A stretch of DNA of 64,000 nt from Raffaelea ambrosiae (lineage: Eukaryota > Ascomycota > Sordariomycetes > Ophiostomatales > Ophiostomataceae), in assembly GCA_002778195.1 (NCBI GenBank), contig PCDI01000014.1, positions 186,001-250,000 of the forward strand, given 5' to 3'. Positions 55,444 to 64,000 of the stretch are shown here, piece after piece (positions within the stretch are counted from its first letter, which is position 1; each line of letters starts with the position of its first letter). The notes under the pieces are model-generated. The model had not been told where the DNA came from. It was given only the letters and a program-made list of their open reading frames with translations, and searched no databases. The position numbers were made by a program, and so were the translations under genes.

Positions 55444-57202
55444 ATGGAGAAATCAAAAACAGCGCCTGACGTACAGGCAACCGAGGCACCTGGAGAGGTG
55501 GTCGTCGTCAGGAACCGCCGCATTTTCGGCATTTCCATCCCGCGATATGCCTCGCCTATGACACAGATTGTTATTGTCGGCTGCATTCTCTTTCTCAACC
55601 CTGGGTATGGAAGGCTTCCTGACGTGAGCCTGTGGTTCGCCAGCTAACAGCTACCAAAGAATGTACAACGCTCTGGCCGGTCTTGGTGGTGCTGGGCAGG
55701 TCGACGCTACCGTGCAGAACAATGCTGGCATCGGGCTGCATAGCTCCTTTGCCGTATTTGGCCTCATCGTTGGCAGCATCAACAACTACATGTAGTTACC
55801 CCTCCCTCTTCTGCCGTCTGTGTATAGCATAATAAGGCTGTTTCTCTGACACAAGCAGTGGCGTGAAGTGGACCATGGCGCTTGGCGGCATTGGCTACGC
55901 CGTGTACTCTGCCTCGTTCCTATGCTACAACCACACACAGAACGAGGGTTTTGTCATCTTTGCTGGAACGCTGCTCGGCATCTGCGGCGCCTTTCTGTGG
56001 TGTGCCCAGGGCGTTGTGATGATGTCCTATCCCACCGAGTCCCACAAGGGACGGGCCATCAGCATCACCTGGCTGCTGTTCAACCTGGGTGCCGTGATCG
56101 GTGCGGCCATCACAGCCGGGCAGAACTGGCAAGTCAAGTCTGGTCCCGTGACCGACGGGACATATGCTGCTTTCATCGTCATCGAGAGCCTTGGCGCGAT
56201 CCTGTGCTTCTGTCTCGCCCCAGCGAACAGGGTTGTGCGCTCCGACGGATCTCGTGTCCAGAAATTTGTCCACCCGGGCTTCAAGGAGGAGTTTGTCGGG
56301 CTCTACCGGACGCTCGTGGGCGACCCCTGGATCATCCTGTTATTCCCCATGTTCTTCGCGTCCAACTACTTCTACACCTACCAGTTCAACGGTATGTTTG
56401 ATGCCACTTTCAACTGCGGGCGGCCGTCCTCGTCCATGGATGTTCTAACCTCCCTTTCCACGCAGACGTGAACGCGTACTGGTTCTCTACTCGTGCCCGG
56501 GCGTTCAACAATGTCTTCTACTGGATCTCGCAGATTGTCGCCGCCGCCGCCTTTGGCCTCTTCCTCGACTGGACGAGGCTGTCTCGCCGTGTTCGGACGG
56601 GGTCGGCCTGGCTGGTTATGTTTGTTCTGGTCAATTCCATCTGGGGCGGCGGCGTCGCCTTTGTTGAAAAGACAAGCCGCTCTCACAAGGGTCCGAGTAT
56701 GGACGTCTACGACCACAACTACACGTGGTACCTGATTGTTCGTTGTCCCTCCGTGCTTGCTGTGCGCCCCAACTTTCCTCGGTTCAACCCATTATTTCTA
56801 ACTGCGGTGTAGCTGTACATGGCTTACGGGTTGCTCGACGCCATGTGGCAGAGCTTTTGTTACTACACCATGGGCGCCCTGACGAACGACCCCAGAAAGC
56901 TAGCCTACTACACCGGCTTTTACAAGAGTATCCAGGCCGTGGGCGCGGCGGTGATCTCGAAGCTCGATGGAGTATGTCCCAGGCTACACTTCCAGGAGAC
57001 GCATTACAGAGACGTGGCTAACTGTTGCTAGGATAAATCGCCCCTGGCTGGCCTATTTGGCTCGAGTTGGGGTCTGATGGCCGCCGGTCTTCTCTGTGCA
57101 CTTCCCGTCTACATATGGCGCATCAAGGACACAGAGGTGGGGGAGAGTGACGCCGAGGGACCTGCTCCTAAGGAAGAAGGAAAGATGGAGGATGCAGTGT
57201 AG
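55444..57202 (+). CDS. UNC93-like (DUF895) MFS membrane protein
   Basis: A complete 12-TM UNC93/DUF895-type MFS protein. The start at 55444 gives 'MEKSKTAPD'. Introns lie near 55605-55659, 55793-55859, 56392-56464, 56737-56813 and 56970-57031; splicing joins 'FLNPGMYNALAGLGGAGQ' and 'INNYIGVKWTM'-like ends. The loop 'SYPTESHKGRAISITWLLFNLGAVIGA' and 'GLLDAMWQSFCYYTMGALTNDPRKLAYYTGFYKSIQAVGAA' are characteristic. A TATAAG lies about 103 bp upstream. Substrates of the fungal family are unknown. The divergent arrangement with PhyH suggests possible co-regulation. Confidence 0.87.
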
Positions 57203-57422
57203 TTGGGGGGTATGGTCTGTTGCTTGATAACCATGTTATTTATCTCCAAAATGCAGCAATGGCCATGGTGCCTTTTAGGTACTGTAACATACTGTCCCAG
57301 GGATGCTTAGCGCATGTGGTCATCCCGAAACACGGCGTCGGGCACTTCCCGCGTAATAAACACAGGCGACTCCGCATTGTTACCTTCCGTCCATGGCCAA
57401 CCCATAAGAATAACAACACAGA

Positions 57423-58489
57423 ATGGCCTCCTCTCGATCAAGACGACGGGCCTGCAGTGCGTGTAGGCAGCAAAAAAACGGTGTTCTGGAAAATGGCCGT
57501 GTGCGCCGTGTCAACGTCTGGCAAGACAGTGCGTTTTCCCGGCATGTCGGATGCAGAGTCGGCCAAATAGCAGTCTGCCAAGCCATCTACAGTCTTCGAC
57601 ATCCGCTGCATCACGCCCTGGAGGTATACCGGAGACGGACCAGAGTGGCTCTCTGAATACTGGCAAAAACAAAAACCCGGAGCTGGATCCTTATACTGGG
57701 CAGTGCATGGTACGCTAGGACTGTTCAGCCTGCCAGTGGTGCCAATGTGAAGACAAACATCTTTCGTCGTGGGGACTCCGTTCCTGTAGAGAAGTATAGG
57801 CGCGTGCAGTGCATCTTCGCCCCCATCATGGAACGCTGCCACACGTCTAGCCCAAGCTTTCTTTGAAAGAGCCGTGACGACATACCACTTGCTCATTGCT
57901 ACAGTAAATAACTGGCTGAAAAAGCTTTGCAACTCGCAGGCGAATCACAATTTAACCTCCCAACAATGCTTCATTGTCAACCTTATTCTGTCTGATGGCG
58001 CTCTCTATCTCATAAAGGACGAGCTCGTGGATCTGAATCGAGACGAGCAGCCCCCAATATCAAGCGAGTGTCCCTACAAAGCGGCCATGAGAAACCTCAA
58101 CAGCGAGCATAGCCCGCTCACATTGGAGTCCGTCCAGGCGCGGCTGATACAGGTACATCACCTCTTCAGCTCTTCCCGACCCAACGAGGCCTGGTACACA
58201 TTTAGCACAGTGATTCAGTTGGCACGGGCCCTTGGTCTTCACAGGAGCACCCGCTCTCGAGAGACATTGATGAGCCAGCAACTGCGCTGCCGCACTGTCT
58301 GGTTCATATATTCGACCGACTAGTGCGCGAGCATCACAATGGGACGACCTATGTTGGTCCACGATGACCACATAACGCAAGAACTGCCCGCACCTATCGA
58401 TGATGAAGACCTCGAACCAGACGGCGGCCTCGTTGGACTACCTCCAGTACCTGTTCCGGCATTGATACCACCACGCGCAACAGCGGCAT
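57423..58489 (+). pseudogene. Zn2Cys6 transcription factor, frameshifted and with a stop
   Basis: The start ATG at 57423 opens 'MASSRSRRRACSACRQQK'. A run of seven A (57472-57478) then shifts the frame. If the reading frame is followed past this point, the Cys spacing is C-x2-C-x6-C-x5-C-x2-C-x6-C, exactly that of a fungal binuclear zinc cluster, so one base appears lost in the homopolymer. The Fungal_trans domain follows (57874-58480) with 'SVQARLIQVHHLFSSSRPNEAWYTFSTVIQLARALGLHR', then a TAG at 58321-58323, after which the same frame continues with 'SITMGRPMLVHDDHITQELP'. At about 58490 the similarity ends and a sulfatase fragment begins. Confidence 0.75.
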
Positions 58490-59107
58490 TGGGTGGAGCC
58501 GAACACCGGAAGTGCTGCACCTGGCGCGATGTGGAAGAAAACGGGGGGCGTGGCACCAGGCAGCATCACACACCAGTTTGCAACTGTCATGGACATTGTG
58601 CCGACCATCCTGGATATGGCTGGTGTGTCACGCCCGGCACCGGCATACAAAGGACGTGAAGTAGTGGGCATGCGGGGCAAGTCCATGCTGCCATACTTGA
58701 CTGGCAGAAACCCGTGTCCATGAGAAGGAATTTATCCACGGCTGGGAGACATGTGGACGTGCCGCTGTGCGCAAGGGTGACCGAAAGATTGTCTTCATAC
58801 CCAAGCCGAAGGGAACAGAGAAATGGCAGCTTTACAACTTGGCGGCCGACCCTGGGGAGATCCATGACCTGGCCGAAAAGAGCCCGAGCGTCTCACACAG
58901 CTGATCAAGCTCTGGGATCAGTATGTGCTCGAGACTGGCGTCATGCCTCTGACTCCCGAGCTCGGCAAGTGGATGGCGGCCATGGAGGAACAAATGCCCG
59001 AGAATGCCTGGATTGAGTATGAATACTGGAAAGATGGTGCGCGGGACGATCCGGCCAAGTTTACAAAGCAGATTCCACGGTTTGAACGGAGGGTCCACGC
59101 TTTGTAG
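58490..59107 (+). pseudogene. arylsulfatase C-terminal fragment
   Basis: The frame beginning near 58490 reads 'GAMWKKTGGVAPGSITHQFATVMDIVPTILDMAGV', the C-terminal part of a type I sulfatase. It then needs two frame changes (near 58715 and 58890) to continue through 'EFIHGWETCGRAAVRKGDRKIVFIPKPKGTEKWQLYNL' and 'LIKLWDQYVLETGVMPLTPEL' to the stop at 59105-59107. The catalytic N-terminal half with the CxPxR formylglycine site is missing. It is joined directly to the broken transcription factor, which marks a rearrangement breakpoint. Confidence 0.7.
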
Positions 59108-59782
59108 TTAGTCTTATAAGTCGAAATTGACCATGGATAGATTCATAGCAATATGCACTGCAAATATTGTCATATTTCCGAGGGCGGAGAGAAGAGATAG
59201 GTAAATTCTGTTGAGTGTATGAAGAATGGCAAACTCAATATGCAGGGTAGAGGGGGGGATATTCAGCGAGTTTAGTCGTGTAGCATTTTGGGTTTCCACA
59301 AGAAGCGGTGTGGTGCTTCGTTTCAGGAGGAGACTTCCAAGGTGAACTGCACCCAGAAATCGGACGAGGCTTTCGATTGTCATCTCGTGATAACATTCGT
59401 GATAACATCGCGCACAACCCTGGCAAAGGCTAAAACCCCCATTAACAATATCAGGAATAATATGAATGAATATACCGTTGTGTTAGTAAGTTCTCTCCGA
59501 TATGCCGTGACCCCAAAACCATGGCTGAAAGAGAATGCTTTTTTGGCAAAGTCTCGTGGGCTTCACCGCAACATCAGAAAAAAAAAAGCTCCACCGTAAC
59601 GCATTGGGCATCGACCAACTGGCCAAGCGTCAGGCCGTGACTTACCATGCAGACCGACATCGCGTTTTTTCCTCTGGTCTTCAATATTTCTTCTTGGCTT
59701 TAACTTTTTCTTTCTTCTCCCACCTACCTCTCCTTCCCTTTCGTCTTGTTGTTTTTCTTATTTTCAACATACAAACACAACG
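59108..59782. other. intergenic, no gene recognised
   Basis: The 3' side of the sulfatase relic and the promoter region of the small hypothetical gene, with a pyrimidine-rich stretch at 59690-59765 just before the ATG. Confidence 0.45.
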
Positions 59783-60202
59783 ATGAACTTCTCTGCGCCC
59801 TTTGCCATGCCACTACACTCACTTCATCCGCCCGACCCCCCACTAGTTGGTTTTCTCGCTGTCGGGCTCGGCCTCATCTCCTGCTACAGCGCTGCCTGGT
59901 ATGCTGCCATGTACAGCAGCAGGATCCGTCTGCACCAACGTCTGCAGCGACAGCAACTGATCCGGGACGTCCGCAGTCTCATTAAGGACGACTACTCCGA
60001 TAACTACAATCAGGACAGCGATGACGATAGCCTTTCCTACAGCAGCTATGGGGAAAAACGTATACATAGCGACTACTCGTGGCGCATTCTCGACATCGAA
60101 CCGATGACGAAAGGCGGTCCGTGGTGGAGGAGGCGGCAGACAGGAGGCGAGATACCACTTCATTACGTCAGCGCAATTCAGTTGGCTTTCGTCTTGTTGT
60201 AA
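59783..60202 (+). CDS. hypothetical small membrane protein
   Basis: The 139-codon frame starts at 59783 after a pyrimidine-rich leader typical of fungal promoters. It encodes one TM segment ('LVGFLAVGLGLISCYSAAWYAAMY'), then a basic stretch, an acidic Ser/Tyr-rich segment ('DDYSDNYNQDSDDDSLSYSSYGE') and a basic WWRRRQ region. A second hydrophobic frame with a coiled-coil-like end ('RELKQQSQRLDELEVILRQLD', to 60366) follows in another frame and may be joined by an intron I could not place. I do not recognise the family. Confidence 0.4.
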   Translation: MNFSAPFAMPLHSLHPPDPPLVGFLAVGLGLISCYSAAWYAAMYSSRIRLHQRLQRQQLIRDVRSLIKDDYSDNYNQDSDDDSLSYSSYGEKRIHSDYSWRILDIEPMTKGGPWWRRRQTGGEIPLHYVSAIQLAFVLL

Positions 60203-60366
60203 GGTCCTTTACTTTTCTTCTTGTTTTTCTCCTCACTGGAGACAAATTGCGCACGGGGCTGACGGCGATCACCACCACTGTCAGGGAATTGAAGCAGCAG
60301 AGCCAACGACTGGACGAGCTGGAGGTGATTCTCAGGCAACTGGATATGGGCTGTGAATATAACTGA

Positions 60367-61045
60367 GAAACCTACGCAAAGTCTCTGAGAAAAGAGAGAC
60401 CGATAACAACGGACGAAATCTGCATCACTAGCGGGGATCGAACCTGCAACTCGGCCGTTATCACCAAACACTGGTACCGGACATCATGTCGTCACTGCCG
60501 GAAACGCAGAAATGAGAGACGCAATCACGAAGAATGAATCAATTATTTACCTGCCGAGCAGGCTCGACGCATACACACACACACAGTCATTGACAACCTT
60601 ATATACCACTTTTCATTTGTCCACATATTATCCTTTGTTAATTATCACGACCATTCGTTCACATGTTTCCTTTGTTTTTCTTTTAGTATATCCATTGGCC
60701 CATCGGCTTATTTCTTCCCTTTGTTCCTCTTCCCTTCCTCATAGCATACTGTATTTAGTTTTAATTGTCCAACGAGGTCACTACTTATATCTCAAGCCGT
60801 CCTTACTGGTCTCTTTTGTAGACGAGTCGCCCGCCTCCGTCGGCTCTAAGCGCTGCCTCTCCGACTTCCTTCCTTTGTTGCTTTGTCCGCTCAGACAGAT
60901 ACTCGATCGCATAAATGCTCAAAAACACCAATAAACCCGCTTATCATTAAACACTAAATGGAATTGGGGTGCGTAGCGCCCGACATCCAATAGCAACTCG
61001 GAAACCCTCGCAATAATGTCTGACCGAACGCCTGCGCCACCCCGA
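60367..61045. other. AT-rich gene-poor interval
   Basis: No gene was recognised. It contains a (CA)n run at about 60571-60582 and a B-box-like sequence on the minus strand near 60434-60446 (discussed under rejected items). Confidence 0.45.
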
Positions 61046-61437
61046 TCACAATTGTCGGTTCCTCAGCATTCTTGTGTAGGATCTCAGTAACCATGCGTGC
61101 CATGCGCACCTCGTGTTACGCCCCGCTCTAATGCAGGAAGCCATCGATTCCGGGTAGTTGAAGGGTGGTCTGGGATCGCGTAGAGGCCCCAAGCGGGTCC
61201 ACAGATGGAGATTAGGCCGCAAAATGCGCATGCCAGCGTGTCCGTCCATTACCACGATCGATGGCAGCCTAGAGATAGCCGCTAAACATGGTGGCGGCGT
61301 AGCTGGCCGAGTAGAGCATGGTGATGCGCTTGCCGAGCTTGCCGGGGGTTACCAGGAGCTCATGAGGGTGAGGAGACCGAGCAAGACCAGGAGGGCATAG
61401 ATGTAACGAATATCGCGCACGGCAGCGAACGTGAAGG
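61046..61437 (-). pseudogene. relic of an ACS-family MFS permease
   Basis: Minus-strand frames, shifted relative to each other, recall consecutive parts of the Dal5/Tna1 family: 'VRDIRYIYALLVLLGLLTLMSSW' (about 61437-61350), 'TPGKLGKRITMLYSASYAATMFSGYL' followed by a stop and 'AAID' (about 61345-61265), then 'LGPLRDPRPPFNYPESM' (about 61205-61145), which resembles the 'P..P.TT..W' loop after TM6. Stops and frame changes separate them. Only the central part of the permease remains. Confidence 0.5.
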
Positions 61438-62606
61438 TGACGATCTTTGTCTACGAAGTCAATCTTGTCACCACGTCCACAGGCCACTTCAGTGACCCTA
61501 AACTGCTCAAGTACCCCGGCATCGAGACATACCAAGGCCACCTGCGACACAACTCCAACTGGGACCCCAATTTTGACCCGAGAGGCAAGCGCATCGCTGT
61601 CATCGGCAATGGTTCTCCAGGCATCCAGGTGTTGTCACAGCCCCAGCCTCTGGCCATGGGAATCGGTCATTACGCGCGGAACCCGACGTGGGTGGCGGCA
61701 CCCATTGGCGGCGAAGACCTGGCCACATTTGTTGCGGAGAACATTGAGGCGGCACGTAAGAGTACCGAGTCCTACCGGGACTTCCGCAAGAAGCTGGAAA
61801 AGCGGCTCTTTCGGGCCTTTTCCGGTGTATCCGCGGGCAGCGACGTACACGAGAAGGCACGGGCAGCAATCACAGAGTGGATGAAGAAGCGTCTGGGCGA
61901 TCTGCTGGAGAAGACAATTCCAGATTTTGCTCCCAGCTGCCGCCGGCTGACACCCCAGGCCAGGATACCTGGCGGCACTGACAGAGCAAAATATGGAGCT
62001 GATATCAACGCCGATCGAGCGATTTACGGCAACGGGGATTGCAACAAACGACGGTAGGTGGAAGACAACCCGGACGAGGAGACTCTAGGATATGGCGGAC
62101 TAACAAATGTCTTCATGTCTTCAGGGAAATCCCGTGACGTCGACGCAGTGATCCGCAGCACCGGCCACGATATCACCTTCTCGAAGGTCTTCCCTATTGT
62201 CAATGCTCGCGGCAAAAACCTGCAGCAGTCCTGACGCCCTGGTGGTGACTCGGGCTTCCCGGACTCCTACCTCGCCGTCGCTGCCCCTGTGTTCCCCAAC
62301 TCTACTGGGCCCAGTGGCAGCTTGTGCCATGCCCTTGAGACCCAGGTGACGTACTTTGCCAAGGTCCTGCGCAAGGTGTCTCAGGGCATCAGGTCTCTGG
62401 CTCCCACCGCGGCTGCCACACGCGAATTCCGAGCGTACTGCGAGTCATTCTTTCCGCGCACAACCATGGTGTCCCAGTGCAGCTCCTGGCACGGCAACGG
62501 GATCCCGAGACGGAGAGTACAGGCTGCAGGTGAAAGCCTTGGGGGGCAAGGTGGACCTGGCTCGGTACCACGAGGAATGGTAGGGAAACTTGTTTCTAGA
62601 TGTTAG
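61438..62606 (+). pseudogene. relic of an FAD-dependent (Baeyer-Villiger-type) monooxygenase
   Basis: The sequence resembles a cyclohexanone-type flavoprotein monooxygenase lacking its N-terminal FAD motif. 'VTTSTGHFSDPKLLKYPGIETYQG' matches the signature before the NADP domain, 'GKRIAVIGNGSPGIQ' is the NADP Rossmann motif, and 'VDAVIRSTGHDITF' is the C-terminal FAD region. Damage includes a one-base frameshift near 61950 (a run of four C), an in-frame TGA near 62232 where Trp is expected, and a short deletion after 'VAAPVFPNS'. An intron (about 62051-62124) is still recognisable. The last 100 bp no longer match the family. Confidence 0.7.
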
Positions 62607-63008
62607 TGAGAAGAAGGGGAACGTACAGTCTGGACAGAAGCTGCCGGCTAAGCTATGAGTGCATGGTCGTTGCACGGTCACAGGATCCACATACGTTATC
62701 TACGACAACAAGACAAGGAAGGACAATGGTGGACGGTCCAACCTGAAGATAGGGAACTAAAATGTCTTCCAGCTGCTCCTCCCATAGATTTAAAAGTAAT
62801 GACAACACATCGTAAGTCGGAAGACAAGTAGAATGATCACATGCACATGGCCGTGCGCGGGGGGGTGGCATCATACATTATTACATATACAAATCTTTTT
62901 TTTCTCTGTTGGTACACTGGAAAGTCTGGCCGACTTTTGTGGGGACAAAAACCCGCCTCAGCTTTCCTATTGTATTTGTCCCGTTGTTAGAATGAGACGT
63001 ACTTAGCA
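62607..63008. other. intergenic, no gene recognised
   Basis: The 3' flank of the BVMO relic and of the next gene, with a T-rich stretch near 62897. Nothing recognisable. Confidence 0.45.
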
Positions 63009-64000
63009 TCATGCTCGTGAGATGGCCCAGTTGCGCTCGATGATAATCTTGGCTCCGCCCTTGTCACTGCCGAGTCGACCGCCTGGGGCCAGCTCCGTCT
63101 CGGACCCGTCGTCGTTTGAGCTCATGCGCTGCGCCTCCACCTTGTAGTCGTTCGTATGGCCCTCGTGCCCGGCTGCATACACTGTCTGCAGAACCACGGA
63201 GTCTTCGAGGTGGTAATGTCGGTCTTCGCGGCCGCTGTTGCCAAAGGTCCGCAGGTTCGACGAGCGGTGCTGGTACTTCTTGCTTGAGCTGTTGGTGCTC
63301 TTGAGCCGCTGGAAGCAACTCCACCGGAACAAAGGCCGCAACATGGGCAGGCTGATGCAGATGATGCCGAGCAGCGGCTCCGTCGTCGACAGAACGCTCG
63401 CGTAGACCATGGTGCCGGTCAGGTCGCTGCTGAGGTCGAGCGATGTGAGAGCAACAATTCGTGCGACGGAGACGCCCGTGGTGACGAGGCCAATGAGGAA
63501 GACGGTCGTCAAGGCGATCTTGAGGCCAACGCGCGCTTTGAGAGTCCACACGGTGTGGATGGGCAGGGCCAGGATGACCAGATCGGTCACAGCGTTGAAG
63601 ACGCCAATGGCAATGAAGCTGGCTACCTGACTACCGCACTTTCCCGTGACAGACGGGTCGTAGGTCGAGCGGAAGGGTCGGCAGATGAGAAACACCTGCA
63701 GCACGTTGCCAAAACTCCAGACGAGCACGAACAACATCACCATCTTCGTAGCAAGCTGGAGAGTGCGATTGACGAAAACGCGCAGGTAGAAGAAGAGGGC
63801 AGACAGTTTGATCGTCATAGTCGCCAGGGCGAATATCAATTCGTACGCGACGAGAAGCTGCGGCAAGTGGGCGCGGGACGCTGTTAGCCCGCTGTCTTGT
63901 TTCGCAGTACACATGGCTAGTTCCCTTCCTCAGTTGCGCTGCAATCAAGCAATACGCCGTGGTGCTTACTCGGAGAATCAATGGGAGATTCACGATGGCC
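63009..64000 (-). CDS. Pth11/rhodopsin-like fungal membrane protein, 3' part
   Basis: This is the C-terminal part of a seven-TM protein of the fungal rhodopsin-like domain (PF20684) type; the 5' end lies beyond the window. Recognisable parts are 'YELIFALATMTIKLSALFFYLRVF', 'QVFLICRPFRSTYDPSVTGKCG', 'FNAVTDLVILALPIHTVWTL' and 'VYASVLSTTEPLLGIICISLPMLRPLF', all conserved in the family (C-x-P, Y.S.W-like and E.....S.P.L.P). A hydrophilic tail of about 100 residues follows. An intron near 63917-63865 (GTGTAC...CCGCAG with a CTAAC branch) joins an upstream exon to 'LLVAYELIFA'. The family is linked to surface sensing in Pth11 relatives. Ligand unknown. Confidence 0.8.

Noticed and set aside
60421..60500. 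tRNA-like gene on the minus strand (perfect B-box-like GGTTCGATCCC)
   Set aside because: No 5' acceptor strand pairs with the 3' TAGTGAT, no normal anticodon arm can be drawn, and a possible A-box is only about 10 bases before the B-box. At best it is a decayed tRNA-derived fragment.
1..64000. CRISPR array, integrated plasmid or intact transposon
   Set aside because: No regularly spaced repeats, terminal inverted repeats with a transposase, or reverse transcriptase frames were seen.

Overview
The window looks like an accessory, probably dispensable, stretch of a filamentous ascomycete (Pezizomycotina) genome. Genes carry many short introns (about 45-165 nt) with GT(A/G)NGT donors and CTAAC-like branch sites. 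Their families are typical of such fungi: NACHT-WD40 NLR, Zn2Cys6 regulators, DUF7730-type protein, Pth11/rhodopsin-like membrane protein and many MFS permeases. No rRNA, convincing tRNA, CRISPR array or intact transposon was seen.

Layout. 1-1.5 kb: 3' part of an alpha-glucoside-type sugar permease, intact once introns are removed. 2.7-8.3 kb: a large NLR with an N-terminal alpha/beta-hydrolase domain. 8.9-10 kb: a fructosamine-3-kinase-like protein. 10-11.9 kb: a DHA1 drug/proton antiporter. 12.3-30.4 kb: a ten-gene carbon-catabolic cluster (ACS permease, flavocytochrome b2-type 2-hydroxyacid dehydrogenase, ketopantoate-reductase-like enzyme, D-galactonate-type dehydratase, zinc polyol dehydrogenase, KduD-like SDR, dihydroxyacetone/glyceraldehyde kinase, DapA-type 2-keto-3-deoxyaldonate aldolase, sugar permease, SMP-30 lactonase). 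30.5-35.2 kb: an SDR without the usual catalytic Tyr/Lys, a sugar permease and a TauD/clavaminate-synthase-like dioxygenase. 36-37.8 kb: relics of an SDR and a transcription factor. 40-42.2 kb: another maltose-type permease. 42.7-46.3 kb: a divergent ACS permease/FAD monooxygenase pair. 46.9-48.5 kb: a DUF7730-like protein. 49.5-50.4 kb: an internally deleted P450. 50.8-53.3 kb: a ZIP metal transporter and a two-TM hypothetical. 53.9-57.2 kb: a divergent PhyH dioxygenase/UNC93-like pair. 57.4-62.6 kb: a graveyard of broken genes (Zn2Cys6 factor joined to an arylsulfatase tail, ACS permease relic, BVMO relic) around a small hypothetical. 63-64 kb: the 3' part of a rhodopsin-like membrane protein.

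Main result. The nonamer TGGGGGTCA (or its reverse complement) occurs seven times exactly, all between 14.3 and 29.0 kb and all in intergenic promoter regions; about 0.5 would be expected in the window by chance. Together with five 8/9 matches it marks every promoter region of the ten-gene block, and I found it in no other promoter. This suggests one regulator controls the block. The enzyme set fits a non-phosphorylated (De Ley-Doudoroff-like) route: sugar -> lactone -> aldonate -> 2-keto-3-deoxyaldonate -> pyruvate + glyceraldehyde, with the aldehyde salvaged by the kinase. Substrate and regulator are inferred, not shown.
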